Origin: JBCBJZ01 sp038522635
GTDB lineage: Bacteria; Pseudomonadota; Alphaproteobacteria; Rhizobiales; Hyphomicrobiaceae
DNA length: 64,000 nucleotides
Direction: 5' to 3'
Assembly (NCBI GenBank): GCA_038522635.1
Contig: JBCBJZ010000002.1
Span: 1-64,000, forward strand
The position numbers were made by a program, and so were the translations under genes. The notes beneath the pieces were generated by a model that was not told where the DNA came from, did no database searches, and saw only the letters and a list, made by a program, of their open reading frames with translations. Positions 57,101 through 64,000 of this stretch are shown in pieces. Every line of letters begins with the position of its first letter. Position 1 is the first letter of the stretch.

Positions 57101-57451
57101 GGTCGGTTCGCAGTCTGCGGAAGAGCACAGCCGGCGCGATGGGCGCTACGCATGATCGGCGGGGCGACCGGTTACCCGTGGACCGCTAGCGACCGCCTGT
57201 CTTTTGCGCAGAATGCTCAGGCAGAGTGGGCTTTAGGCGGCATCTCTAGCGCAAAAGCCTAGCCAAACGCCGTCATCGTTCCTATATATTCACCAAGGAA
57301 GGTCGCCTCACGATAGGCGCGACTCCAGGCCGGCTTAAGACCGGTATTTTTCAGACCCCCCATATGCTCAAAGCGAGCATATTACGATCAGGGCCTTTCG
57401 CCAAGCGCTTTTCGAAGCGCGCAGGCTGGCCCAACAGGAAGGAGGACCCCC
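57101..57451 (+). promoter_or_regulatory. Leader and promoter region of nadA
   Basis: The 351-base gap before nadA holds the 21-bp inverted repeat described separately, a short stem CGCCT/AGGCG near 57306-57321, and CCGGC-TTAA-GACCGG followed by ATTTTT near 57332-57350, which could be a weak terminator. A degraded repeat fragment lies at its start. No gene is visible. Confidence 0.5.
57362..57382. promoter_or_regulatory. Perfect inverted repeat, candidate operator of the nad genes
   Basis: ATATGCTC (57362-57369) and GAGCATAT (57375-57382) are perfect arms around AAAGC. It lies 70 bases before the nadA ATG. Alphaproteobacterial nadABC operons are known to be controlled by the repressor NadQ; this palindrome is a sensible candidate for its site, although I cannot confirm the motif. 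A degraded half-match (TGCTC-AGGCA-GAGTG) occurs at 57214. Confidence 0.6.
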
Positions 57452-58552
57452 ATGTCCACTCCCACCCCGAACGCCGCCGCAGCGCACGCCCAGAGCGGTG
57501 AGAACGCCAAGCATCAAACGAAGCCGCAGGCGCGCAAGCACGCGCCGGTTGCGATGCCCGACCTGACCTTCACCGACGAGGTCAAGGCGGAAATGGCGCC
57601 GCTCTACGACAAGGTCAAGGACGTTGTGACGCCGCTTGAATGGCCGGTCTACGCGCCGCTGATCAAGGCGATCAACGACCTCAAAAAAGAGCGCAACGCG
57701 GTCATCCTCGCGCACAACTATATGACGCCTGAGATCTTCCATGGCGTCGGCGATTTCCGCGGCGACAGCCTCGCGCTTGCCAAGGAAGCTGCACGCGTTG
57801 ATGCCGATGTCATCGTGCAGGCTGGCGTGCACTTCATGGCCGAGACGTCGAAGCTGCTGAGCCCGGACAAGACCGTGCTGATCCCGGACATGGAAGCGGG
57901 CTGCTCGCTGGCCTCTTCGATCACCGGGGCCGACGTGCGCATGCTGCGCGAAGCCTACCCAGGCGTGCCGATCGTCACCTACGTGAACACGTCCGCTGAA
58001 GTGAAGGCCGAGTGCGACATCTGCTGCACCTCTGGCAATGCGGTGCAGGTGGTTGAGAGCCTGGGTGCCCCGCGTGTGCTGCTGATCCCGGATGAGTATC
58101 TGGCGAAGTACGTCGCGACGCAGACCGACGTTGAGATCATCGCCTGGCATGGTCGTTGTGAGGTGCACGAGCAATTCACCGGCGAAGAGTTGCATGCGAT
58201 GCGTGAGGCTGAACCCGGCGTGAAGATCATCGCCCACCCTGAGTGTCCGCCGGACGTCATCGAGGCGGCTGACTTCACCGGGTCAACGGCGGGCATGATC
58301 GACTACGTGAAAGACAAGCGCCCGCCTAAGGTTGTGCTCGTCACCGAGTGCTCGATGGCCTCGAACGTCGCGGCTGAAACGCCAGGTGTACAGTTCGTGC
58401 GCCCGTGCAACCTGTGCCCGCACATGAAGCGGATCACGCTGGCCAACATCCTCGATGCGCTGGTTCACATGCGCCACGAGGTTGAGGTTGATGCCGACGT
58501 GGCAGAACGCGCCCGTCGTGCCGTTGAGCGCATGGTCAACCTGAAGCACTAG
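57452..58552 (+). CDS. nadA: Quinolinate synthase
   Basis: A 366-residue [4Fe-4S] enzyme that condenses iminoaspartate with dihydroxyacetone phosphate to make quinolinate. Cluster cysteines lie in [20 protein letters not shown] and the terminal [24 protein letters not shown] and [16 protein letters not shown] are family hallmarks. GGAAGGAGG precedes the ATG. The first 35 residues are a low-complexity extension. Its TAG stop is the first TAG of a part-B repeat. Confidence 0.97.
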   Translation: MSTPTPNAAAAHAQSGENAKHQTKPQARKHAPVAMPDLTFTDEVKAEMAPLYDKVKDVVTPLEWPVYAPLIKAINDLKKERNAVILAHNYMTPEIFHGVGDFRGDSLALAKEAARVDADVIVQAGVHFMAETSKLLSPDKTVLIPDMEAGCSLASSITGADVRMLREAYPGVPIVTYVNTSAEVKAECDICCTSGNAVQVVESLGAPRVLLIPDEYLAKYVATQTDVEIIAWHGRCEVHEQFTGEELHAMREAEPGVKIIAHPECPPDVIEAADFTGSTAGMIDYVKDKRPPKVVLVTECSMASNVAAETPGVQFVRPCNLCPHMKRITLANILDALVHMRHEVEVDADVAERARRAVERMVNLKH

Positions 58553-58640
58553 AGCAGTGGGCGCAAAGCACGGCTCAAAGCCTCGAACGTTCACGCTACG
58601 CCTTTGCGCCCAAAGTTGCTCTGCACTTTCGATTGAGATC
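58551..58640 (-). repeat. Composite repeat, part B only, between nadA and nadB
   Basis: Starting at the nadA stop, GGGCGCAAAGCACGGCTC and CTTTGCGCCCAAAGTTGC and TCTGCACTTT match the part-B half of the copy at 5344-5483 in the same orientation. Arms GGGCGCAAAG and CTTTGCGCCC form a stem. Part A is missing. About 145 further bases separate it from nadB and show no gene. Confidence 0.82.
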
Positions 58641-58785
58641 AAGGCTTGGATGCCGGTCCGCTTCCTCGTGGATTGCGGGCCGCATCCCGGTGTTGGGCGT
58701 CCCACCCCAAGTGTGCGGCCGCTTCTTGCGTTCGTCGTGGCGTTGCCCGCTGGGCTGCAAGGCGGGCGTCGCGTGAAAGGCATCC

Positions 58786-60417
58786 ATGAACGAACCTTCG
58801 AGGGGATCAACGCCAGCGTCCGCCGCCTGGCCCGCGCTTGAGGCGTCGGGCTGCGCCGGCATTGTCGTCATCGGCGCAGGCCTGGCCGGGCTTTTCACCG
58901 CGCTGAAGTTGGCGCCGATACCGGTCACCGTGCTGTCACCGGTGCCGCTCGGCGAGGGCGCGTCGAGCGCTTGGGCGCAGGGTGGATTGGCGGCCGCGGT
59001 CGGCGCTGACGACAGCGTTGAAGCGCATGTTGCCGACACCATCGCCGCCGGTGCAGGCCTCGTTGATGAAACCGTCGCGCGCGCCATTGCAGGAGCCGCC
59101 AGCGCCCGGGTTGACGACCTCGTTTCCTACGGTGTGCCGTTTGATCGGGCCGATGATGGTGGCTTCAAGCTCTCGCGCGAGGCGGCTCACAGCGCGCGGC
59201 GTATCGTGCGCGTCAAGGGCGATCGCGCCGGCCAAGCCATCATGGAAGCGCTGATCGCGCGGGTGCGCGAGACACCGTCCATCACGGTGCTGGAAGGCTA
59301 CGAGGCGTTCCAATTCATGCGCCCGTTCGCTGGCGACGCGATGGTTCTGCTCGCGCGTCACAGCGAGGATGCCACGCGTATCGTGACGTTTGAAGCAGCC
59401 GCGATGGTTCTGGCGACCGGCGGCATCGGCCGGCTCTACGCGGTCACCACCAACCCGGTGAACAGCCGTGGACAGGGTGTCGCGATGGCGGCCATGCGCG
59501 GCGCCGCCATCGCGGATGCCGAATTCGTGCAGTTCCACCCGACCGCCATCGATGTCGATGCCGATCCAGCCCCCCTCGCCAGCGAAGCGCTGCGCGGCGA
59601 AGGGGCCACGTTGGTCAATGCCGATGGGCGCCGCTTCATGGACGCCTACCATCCCGCTGGCGAACTGGGCCCGCGCGACATCGTGGCCCGCGCCGTGTTC
59701 GCCGAGCGTGAGGCTGGTCGCGGGGCGCTTCTCGATTGCCGGGAGGCGATCGGCGCGCGGTTTCCCACGCAATTTCCGACGATCCACCAACACTGCCGCA
59801 AGGCCGGCATCGACCCGGTCGAGGCGCCCATCCCCGTGGTACCGGCCGAGCACTTTCACATGGGCGGCATCGCAACCGACCTGAACGCGCGCTCATCTGT
59901 TCCGCGCCTTTGGGCGGTGGGCGAAGTTGCGGCCACAGGACTGCACGGCGCAAACCGGCTTGCGTCGAACTCCCTGCTGGAGGCCGTCGTGATGGCCGCC
60001 CGTGCTGCCGCTGATATTCGCGCGACGCTCGGGCCAACGCCCGGCGTGCCGCGTTACGCGCTCGATGACATGCCGCAACTGGATGAGGTCGTCGCCAGCG
60101 ACAAGGCCAACCGCGTCCACGAGACCGTTCACCAAGTGCGCCAGACGCTGGCCGCCCACGCCGGCGTGTTGCGCGACGGCGCCGGCTTGCGCGATGCGCT
60201 GCGCACGCTGCACCGGCTGGAGCAGCAACGTTTGCGCCATCCGAGGACCGCCTCGATGGTGACGTGCGCGCGCTTCATCGTGGCCGCGGCCTTGGCCCGC
60301 GAAGAGAGCAGGGGCAGTCATCACCGCACCGATGCGCCTGAACCAAGCCCGGCTTTCGCGCGCCGTACCGCCTTCACGCTGGCCGACATCGATGCGATCA
60401 CGCGCGCAGCCTTATGA
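58786..60417 (+). CDS. nadB: L-aspartate oxidase
   Basis: A 543-residue FAD enzyme that oxidises aspartate to iminoaspartate for NadA. The N-terminal FAD motif IVVIGAGLAGLFTALKL, SSAWAQGGLAAAVG, DAEFVQFHPTAI, HFHMGGIATDLNARSS and GLHGANRLASNSLLEAVV are all characteristic and separate it from succinate dehydrogenase. The end is somewhat extended. It lies 28 bases before nadC. Confidence 0.96.
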   Translation: MNEPSRGSTPASAAWPALEASGCAGIVVIGAGLAGLFTALKLAPIPVTVLSPVPLGEGASSAWAQGGLAAAVGADDSVEAHVADTIAAGAGLVDETVARAIAGAASARVDDLVSYGVPFDRADDGGFKLSREAAHSARRIVRVKGDRAGQAIMEALIARVRETPSITVLEGYEAFQFMRPFAGDAMVLLARHSEDATRIVTFEAAAMVLATGGIGRLYAVTTNPVNSRGQGVAMAAMRGAAIADAEFVQFHPTAIDVDADPAPLASEALRGEGATLVNADGRRFMDAYHPAGELGPRDIVARAVFAEREAGRGALLDCREAIGARFPTQFPTIHQHCRKAGIDPVEAPIPVVPAEHFHMGGIATDLNARSSVPRLWAVGEVAATGLHGANRLASNSLLEAVVMAARAAADIRATLGPTPGVPRYALDDMPQLDEVVASDKANRVHETVHQVRQTLAAHAGVLRDGAGLRDALRTLHRLEQQRLRHPRTASMVTCARFIVAAALAREESRGSHHRTDAPEPSPAFARRTAFTLADIDAITRAAL

Positions 60418-60445
60418 GCGCCCAACCCCAACAGGAGCCCGCGTG

Positions 60446-61402
60446 ATGACACGTTCGCCCGCACCCGCCCGAGGCCCGCGCGCCGATGACGCTGAAGCTG
60501 CCGCCGCCAAAGCCACGTCCGCCAGCGGTTTGCCGCCCCCGTTGATCGCACGCGTCATCCACGATGCGTTCAGCGAAGATCTGGGCCTCGCAGGTGATAT
60601 CACCACAGATGCAACGATCCCGGCGCGCGCAACCGCTACCGCTGCCATCAACGCGCGCGAAGCAGGCGTGATCTGCGGCTTGCCGCTGGCGGAAGCCGCC
60701 TTCCGCACGCTCGATCCCTTCATGGATATCGACGTCCATCATGATGACGGCAGCACGGTGCAGGCGGGCGCGACCATCGTGACGCTGAAGGGACGCGCGC
60801 GTGCGGTGCTGACGGCAGAGCGCATCGCGCTGAACTTCCTGGGGCGCTTGAGCGGCATCGCGAGCCTCACGCGCGCGCACGTCAATGCCGTCGCCGGCAC
60901 GCGGGCTGCAATCGTTGACACCCGAAAGACGACGCCGGGGCTGCGCGCGTTCGAGAAGTATGCGGTACGCACCGGCGGCGGCATGAACCACCGCGTGGGC
61001 TTGTTTGATGCCGTCCTGATCAAGGACAACCACATTGCGGTCGCAGGCGGCATCCGTGCGGCCATCGAAGCGGCACGTCAGCGCGCGGGCCATATGGTCA
61101 AAATCGAGGTTGAGGTCGACACGCTCGAACAGTTGCGCGAGGCGATGGAGCACCGTGTGGATGCGGTTCTGCTCGACAACATGAGCCTGGATGAGTTGCG
61201 CGAAGCGGTTGCAATCGTCGATGGGCGTGCGCTGACCGAGGCGTCCGGCGGTGTCACGCTGGAGCGGGTTGGCGCGATCGCGCAGACCGGCGTCGATCTG
61301 ATTTCATCGGGCGCGCTGACGCATTCAGCGCCGAATTTCGACCTTGGCCTGGATATTTCGATCGGCGAAGAACGAGGCCCGATCGGCTTCATGGCGCGCT
61401 AG
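60446..61402 (+). CDS. nadC: Nicotinate-nucleotide pyrophosphorylase (quinolinate phosphoribosyltransferase)
   Basis: It converts quinolinate and PRPP to nicotinate mononucleotide, the last committed de novo NAD step. The 318-residue protein shows EDLGLAGDITTDATIP, ARAVLTAERIALNFLGRLSG, the substrate-binding DTRKTTPGLRAFEKYAV and the IEVEVDTLEQLREAM segment. ATG 60446 has AGGAG upstream; the longer frame from 60332 lies in nadB. The TAG stop coincides with the first bases of a part-A repeat. Confidence 0.97.
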   Translation: MTRSPAPARGPRADDAEAAAAKATSASGLPPPLIARVIHDAFSEDLGLAGDITTDATIPARATATAAINAREAGVICGLPLAEAAFRTLDPFMDIDVHHDDGSTVQAGATIVTLKGRARAVLTAERIALNFLGRLSGIASLTRAHVNAVAGTRAAIVDTRKTTPGLRAFEKYAVRTGGGMNHRVGLFDAVLIKDNHIAVAGGIRAAIEAARQRAGHMVKIEVEVDTLEQLREAMEHRVDAVLLDNMSLDELREAVAIVDGRALTEASGGVTLERVGAIAQTGVDLISSGALTHSAPNFDLGLDISIGEERGPIGFMAR

Positions 61403-61450
61403 ATCATCTTAGCGATCGTTCGGGATCACCATAGGTGACCCCGAAATCGC
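61400..61450 (+). repeat. Composite palindromic repeat, part A, copy 4
   Basis: It begins with the TAG stop of nadC: TAGATCATC, AGCGATC, CGGGATCACC, a 3-base loop (ATA), GGTGACCCCG and ATCGC. The inner stem is nearly perfect; outer arms have drifted. About 200 bases to the next gene follow without other recognisable features. Confidence 0.82.
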
Positions 61451-61660
61451 GTTCATCGCTCGTCCTGGCGGTGCGCGTTTACCTCGTTCAACGGTTGTGG
61501 CCTGGCGAAAGCGGCCGTCCTGCGGCGGATTGACCGTTTCGTCGGCGGGGACAGGGGCACCGCGAGCTTGAATTCGCCGCAGTTCAACCGCATGTGAAGA
61601 GCGCGGGGGGAGTGACGCACTCCAGGCCCTGCGCGTTTGAACAGCCCTGCGAGGCCCGTC

Positions 61661-61873
61661 ATGGAACTCATCGTCATCTGGGGTGCGATCGCGATTGTGA
61701 GCTGTGTCGCGGCGGGCGTGTTGGCGTCCTACAAGAGGCGTGACTTCTCAGCCTGGGTCGCGTGGGGCTTCATTTTCCCACCGTCCGTGATCGTGCTGGC
61801 CATCCTGTCCAAGCACGAAGGCCCGATCGTGCGCCGCCCCTCTCTCGACGAAGACGACTACGCCCGCGACTAG
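61661..61873 (+). CDS. Small two-segment membrane protein, function unknown
   Basis: A 70-residue protein with hydrophobic segments LIVIWGAIAIVSCVAAGVLA and WVAWGFIFPPSVIVLAIL, a basic loop (YKRRDFS) between and an acidic C-terminus (SLDEDDYARD). GAGG precedes ATG 61661. I recognise no family. Its TAG stop is followed at once by a part-C repeat. Confidence 0.6.
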   Translation: MELIVIWGAIAIVSCVAAGVLASYKRRDFSAWVAWGFIFPPSVIVLAILSKHEGPIVRRPSLDEDDYARD

Positions 61874-62000
61874 ATTCGGTTCGCTTCAACTTGAAGCGGA
61901 ACCGACATCTAAGCTTTTGTTTTGCCGTTCATCTTTCGCCTCAGGCGATTCCACCTGAAGCGGATGAACTCTAGATCATCGGGTGATCGATCGATGCGAA
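61872..62000 (+). repeat. Intergenic repeat part C, copy 3, joined to a part-A fragment
   Basis: Part C (61872-61976) starts in the TAG stop of the small membrane protein and has CGGTT-CGCTTC-AACTT-GAAGCG-G-AACCG, GACATCTAAGC, TTTTGTTTTGCCGTTCATC, CGCCTCAGGCGATTCCACC and GATGAAC. Directly behind it, TAGATCATCGGGTGATCGAT (from 61974) is the left arm of part A. This shows that parts C and A can be joined in one element. Confidence 0.85.
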
Positions 62001-62086
62001 CGGCCAGCGGTCAGCGGCCGGCAGACTATCCCGTCACCACCGTGCTAGCGTGATGCCATCAGGATGAGCGCTTGGTGGAGGTCGTG

Positions 62087-63112
62087 ATGGACGATGGCGT
62101 GCGGATGAGCCTTGAAGAGGTTGGGCGCGAGGCGCGCGCGATCCTCAACGCTTACGGCTTTTCAGATGACCACGCGGACGCGATCGCCGACACCATGGTC
62201 GCCGCGGAACGCGATGGCTGCCATCACCACGGCCTCTTTCGACTGCCGTTCTACGTCAAGGCCGTCACGGTAGGGCGCGCAGCGACGACGGCTGAACCAA
62301 CGTTGAGCGAACTTGCGCCAGGCGTCATCGCCATGGATGCGCATCTGGCTTTCGCGCCGCTTGCCCTGCAGCGCGCGCATGCGCCGTTGGTGGCACGTGC
62401 GCGCAGCCAGGGGCTTGCCGCGCTGGCTCTCAAAAACGCGCACAACGTTGCAGCACTCTGGCCGGAAGTGGAGCGGCTCGCCGAAGCGGGGTTGGTCGCC
62501 TTCGCGTTCACATCAGCGATGCCCTACGTCGCACCCCACGGCGGCGTGAAGCCGCTCTTCGGCACCAATCCGATGGCGTTTGCCTGGCCGCGGCGTGACG
62601 CACCCCCACTGGTGTTCGATATGGCCACGAGCGCGTGTGCGCGTGGCGAAATCCAGATCAGGCTGCGCGATGGGCGAACGCTTGAAGAGGGCTGGGCGAT
62701 CGACGCACAAGGGCAACCCACGACGGATCCGCAGACGGCCTTGGAGGGCGCGCAACTGCCGTTCGGAGGCGCCAAGGGCGCGTTGCTGTCGATGATGGTG
62801 GAGTTGCTCGCCGGTCCGTTGATCGGCGATGTGTTGAGCGTCGAAGCCGGTGAAGCCGATACCGCGCGTTCCGGCGCGCCATGCGGCGGCGAATTGATCC
62901 TGGCCATCGACCCAACCCGCATGATGTGGGAAGGCGATCTCGACCGTCAGGCGGCGCATGCGGAGCGGCTGTTCGCGCTGATGCTTCAGCAGGAGGGCGT
63001 GCGCTTACCGTCTGATCGGCGCTATCAGGCGCGTACGCGCGCGCTGCAAGAAGGCGTGGTGATCGCGCCGGCCCTGCATGAGACGCTGCAGGCGCTTAAG
63101 GCTGCCGCGTGA
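62087..63112 (+). CDS. Malate/L-lactate dehydrogenase family (Ldh2) oxidoreductase
   Basis: A 341-residue NAD(P)-dependent enzyme of the MDH/LDH2 superfamily, which includes ureidoglycolate and delta-1-piperideine-2-carboxylate reductases. Family segments are ANDERDGCHHHGLFRLP-like (AAERDGCHHHGLFRLPFY), GLAALALKNAHNVAALW, GGVKPLFGTNPMAFAWP and PFGGAKGALLSMMVELLAG. The catalytic His and the usual SHG motif appear shifted to HHHG. Exact substrate is unclear. ATG 62087 has GGAGG upstream; a TTG at 62072 is possible. Confidence 0.86.
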   Translation: MDDGVRMSLEEVGREARAILNAYGFSDDHADAIADTMVAAERDGCHHHGLFRLPFYVKAVTVGRAATTAEPTLSELAPGVIAMDAHLAFAPLALQRAHAPLVARARSQGLAALALKNAHNVAALWPEVERLAEAGLVAFAFTSAMPYVAPHGGVKPLFGTNPMAFAWPRRDAPPLVFDMATSACARGEIQIRLRDGRTLEEGWAIDAQGQPTTDPQTALEGAQLPFGGAKGALLSMMVELLAGPLIGDVLSVEAGEADTARSGAPCGGELILAIDPTRMMWEGDLDRQAAHAERLFALMLQQEGVRLPSDRRYQARTRALQEGVVIAPALHETLQALKAAA

Positions 63113-63114
63113 GC

Positions 63115-63216
63115 CAGAGTCGGTTCGCTTCAGCTCGAAGCAGAACCGACATCTAGGCTATTGTTTTGTCGTTCATCTTCCGCCTCAGGTGATTCCACCT
63201 GAGGCGGATGATCTTT
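63115..63216 (+). repeat. Intergenic repeat part C, copy 4
   Basis: It has the usual part-C order. The right hairpin, CCGCCTCAGGTG-ATTC-CACCTGAGGCGG (63180-63207), is a perfect 12-bp stem with a 4-base loop, the strongest stem-loop of the family in this window. It lies between the convergent Ldh2 and ppdK genes and could stop both transcripts. Confidence 0.88.
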
Positions 63217-63271
63217 AAACTAAAACCCGGCCGGCCGTGCTCGCCCTTTCTCGCACGGGTCCCTCGTGAAA

Positions 63272-64000
63272 TTAGCCAGCATCTGCGTCTGCGTCGGCGG
63301 CGCGCGCGCGGATCGCGGCCTGGGCCGCGGCGAGACGCGCCACCGGCACCCGGAAGGGCGAACAAGACACATAGTCAAGCCCTGCCGCGTGGCAGTAGGC
63401 AACCGACGCCGGGTCGCCGCCGTGCTCCCCGCAAATCCCAAGCTTCATCCCCGGTTGCGCCTCGCGCCCCCCCGCGATGCCAAGCGTCATGAGTGCGCCG
63501 ACGCCCTCTTGGTCAAGCGATACAAACGGGTCCTGCTCGAAGACGCCGGCGTTCTGGTAGGACGTCAAAATCGGCGCCGCATCATCCCGCGAAAGCCCCA
63601 AGCACGTCTGCGTCAGGTCATTGGTGCCGAACGAGAAGAACGCAGCACCCCGGCCGCCCGCGTTGTCCCGCGCGATCTCATCGGCGCGTAGGCAGGCCCG
63701 CGGCAACTCCACCATCGTGCCGATCTCATAGCGCAGCGTATGTCCGGTCTCAGCTTCGATCGCGGCGGCCGTGGCGTTGACATGGTCGCGCAGGAGATCA
63801 AATTCAGCGCGGTAAGCGATCAACGGAAGCATGATCTCAGGCGTCACGCGGATGCCTTCTGTGCGTTCCACTTCGACTGCCGCTTCGAGGATCGCGCGCG
63901 CCTGCATCTGCGGGATCTCCGGGTAGCGGATGGCGATCCGGCAGCCCCTGAAGCCCAACATCGGGTTGAACTCCTGCAGCTCGCTGACGCGCGCCTTGAG
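63272..64000 (-). CDS. ppdK: Pyruvate, phosphate dikinase, C-terminal part (5' end beyond the window)
   Basis: The frame runs to the window edge, so only the C-terminal 242 residues are seen. They form the PEP/pyruvate-binding barrel: EFNPMLGFRGCRIAIRYPEI, GTMVELPRACLRADEIA, FFSFGTNDLTQTCLGLSRDDA with catalytic residues, and KLGICGEHGGDPAS with the essential Cys. PPDK interconverts pyruvate and PEP using ATP and phosphate. The LGFRGCR and GTNDLTQ pattern separates it from PEP synthase. The last residues are a short Ala-Asp repeat. Confidence 0.96.
   Translation of the reverse strand, partial: LKARVSELQEFNPMLGFRGCRIAIRYPEIPQMQARAILEAAVEVERTEGIRVTPEIMLPLIAYRAEFDLLRDHVNATAAAIEAETGHTLRYEIGTMVELPRACLRADEIARDNAGGRGAAFFSFGTNDLTQTCLGLSRDDAAPILTSYQNAGVFEQDPFVSLDQEGVGALMTLGIAGGREAQPGMKLGICGEHGGDPASVAYCHAAGLDYVSCSPFRVPVARLAAAQAAIRARAADADADAG

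Overview
This is a 64-kb piece of a high-G+C alphaproteobacterial chromosome. The inference rests on gene content and order: a glnB-glnA pair behind a sigma-54 type promoter, a urea ABC transporter fused in one run with urease genes, a soxB-D-A-G sarcosine oxidase cluster, nadA-nadB-nadC, type I glutamine synthetase and a pyruvate phosphate dikinase. Many genes join by 4-base ATGA or GTGA overlaps. Hyphomicrobiales is my best guess for the order, but the sequence alone does not prove it. I saw no phage, transposase, CRISPR array, rRNA or tRNA.

Layout. 1-2.4 kb: a thermonuclease-like protein (cut by the window edge) and an aldehyde dehydrogenase. 3-5.2 kb: an O-antigen-ligase-like membrane protein boxed in by inverted copies of a dispersed repeat. 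5.5-10.8 kb (minus): otsB, a GH15 hydrolase, otsA and glucokinase, a trehalose synthesis and turnover cluster. 10.9-22.9 kb (minus): urtABCDE-ureDAB-(LprI-like)-ureCEFG, a complete system for importing and hydrolysing urea, read from one sigma-54-like promoter with two NtrC-like dyads upstream. 23.1-26.4 kb (minus): type III polyketide synthase, ICMT-like membrane methyltransferase and a DHA2-type MFS exporter, probably a methylated alkylpyrone pathway. 26.5-30.5 kb (minus): a class-3 lipase-like protein, a fasciclin protein and a PhoX/DUF839-like secreted protein. 31.1-33 kb (minus): glnB-glnA. 33.2-35.5 kb: a VOC protein and two tandem M15/DUF882-like peptidoglycan hydrolase paralogues.

35.6-39 kb (minus): an M81 (MlrC-like) peptidase and a MuiA/DUF4139 protein. 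39.2-46.6 kb (plus): a five-gene oligopeptide/dipeptide ABC importer followed by an SHMT-like PLP enzyme. 46.6-48.6 kb (minus): an AsmA-like protein. 49-56.5 kb (plus): acetoacetyl-CoA synthetase and soxBDAG; soxA carries an eight-unit 24-bp repeat at its 3' end. 56.6-61.4 kb: a GNAT acetyltransferase and nadA-nadB-nadC behind a perfect 21-bp inverted repeat. 61.6-64 kb: a small membrane protein, a malate/L-lactate dehydrogenase family protein and the 3' end of ppdK, cut by the window edge.

Two things stand out beyond gene calling. First, a family of composite palindromic repeats (at least ten copies or fragments) sits between genes and repeatedly supplies the TAG stop codon of the gene before it. 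Second, nitrogen control looks coherent: glnB and urtA both have sigma-54-like -24/-12 elements with TGC-N11-GCA dyads about 100-175 bp upstream.
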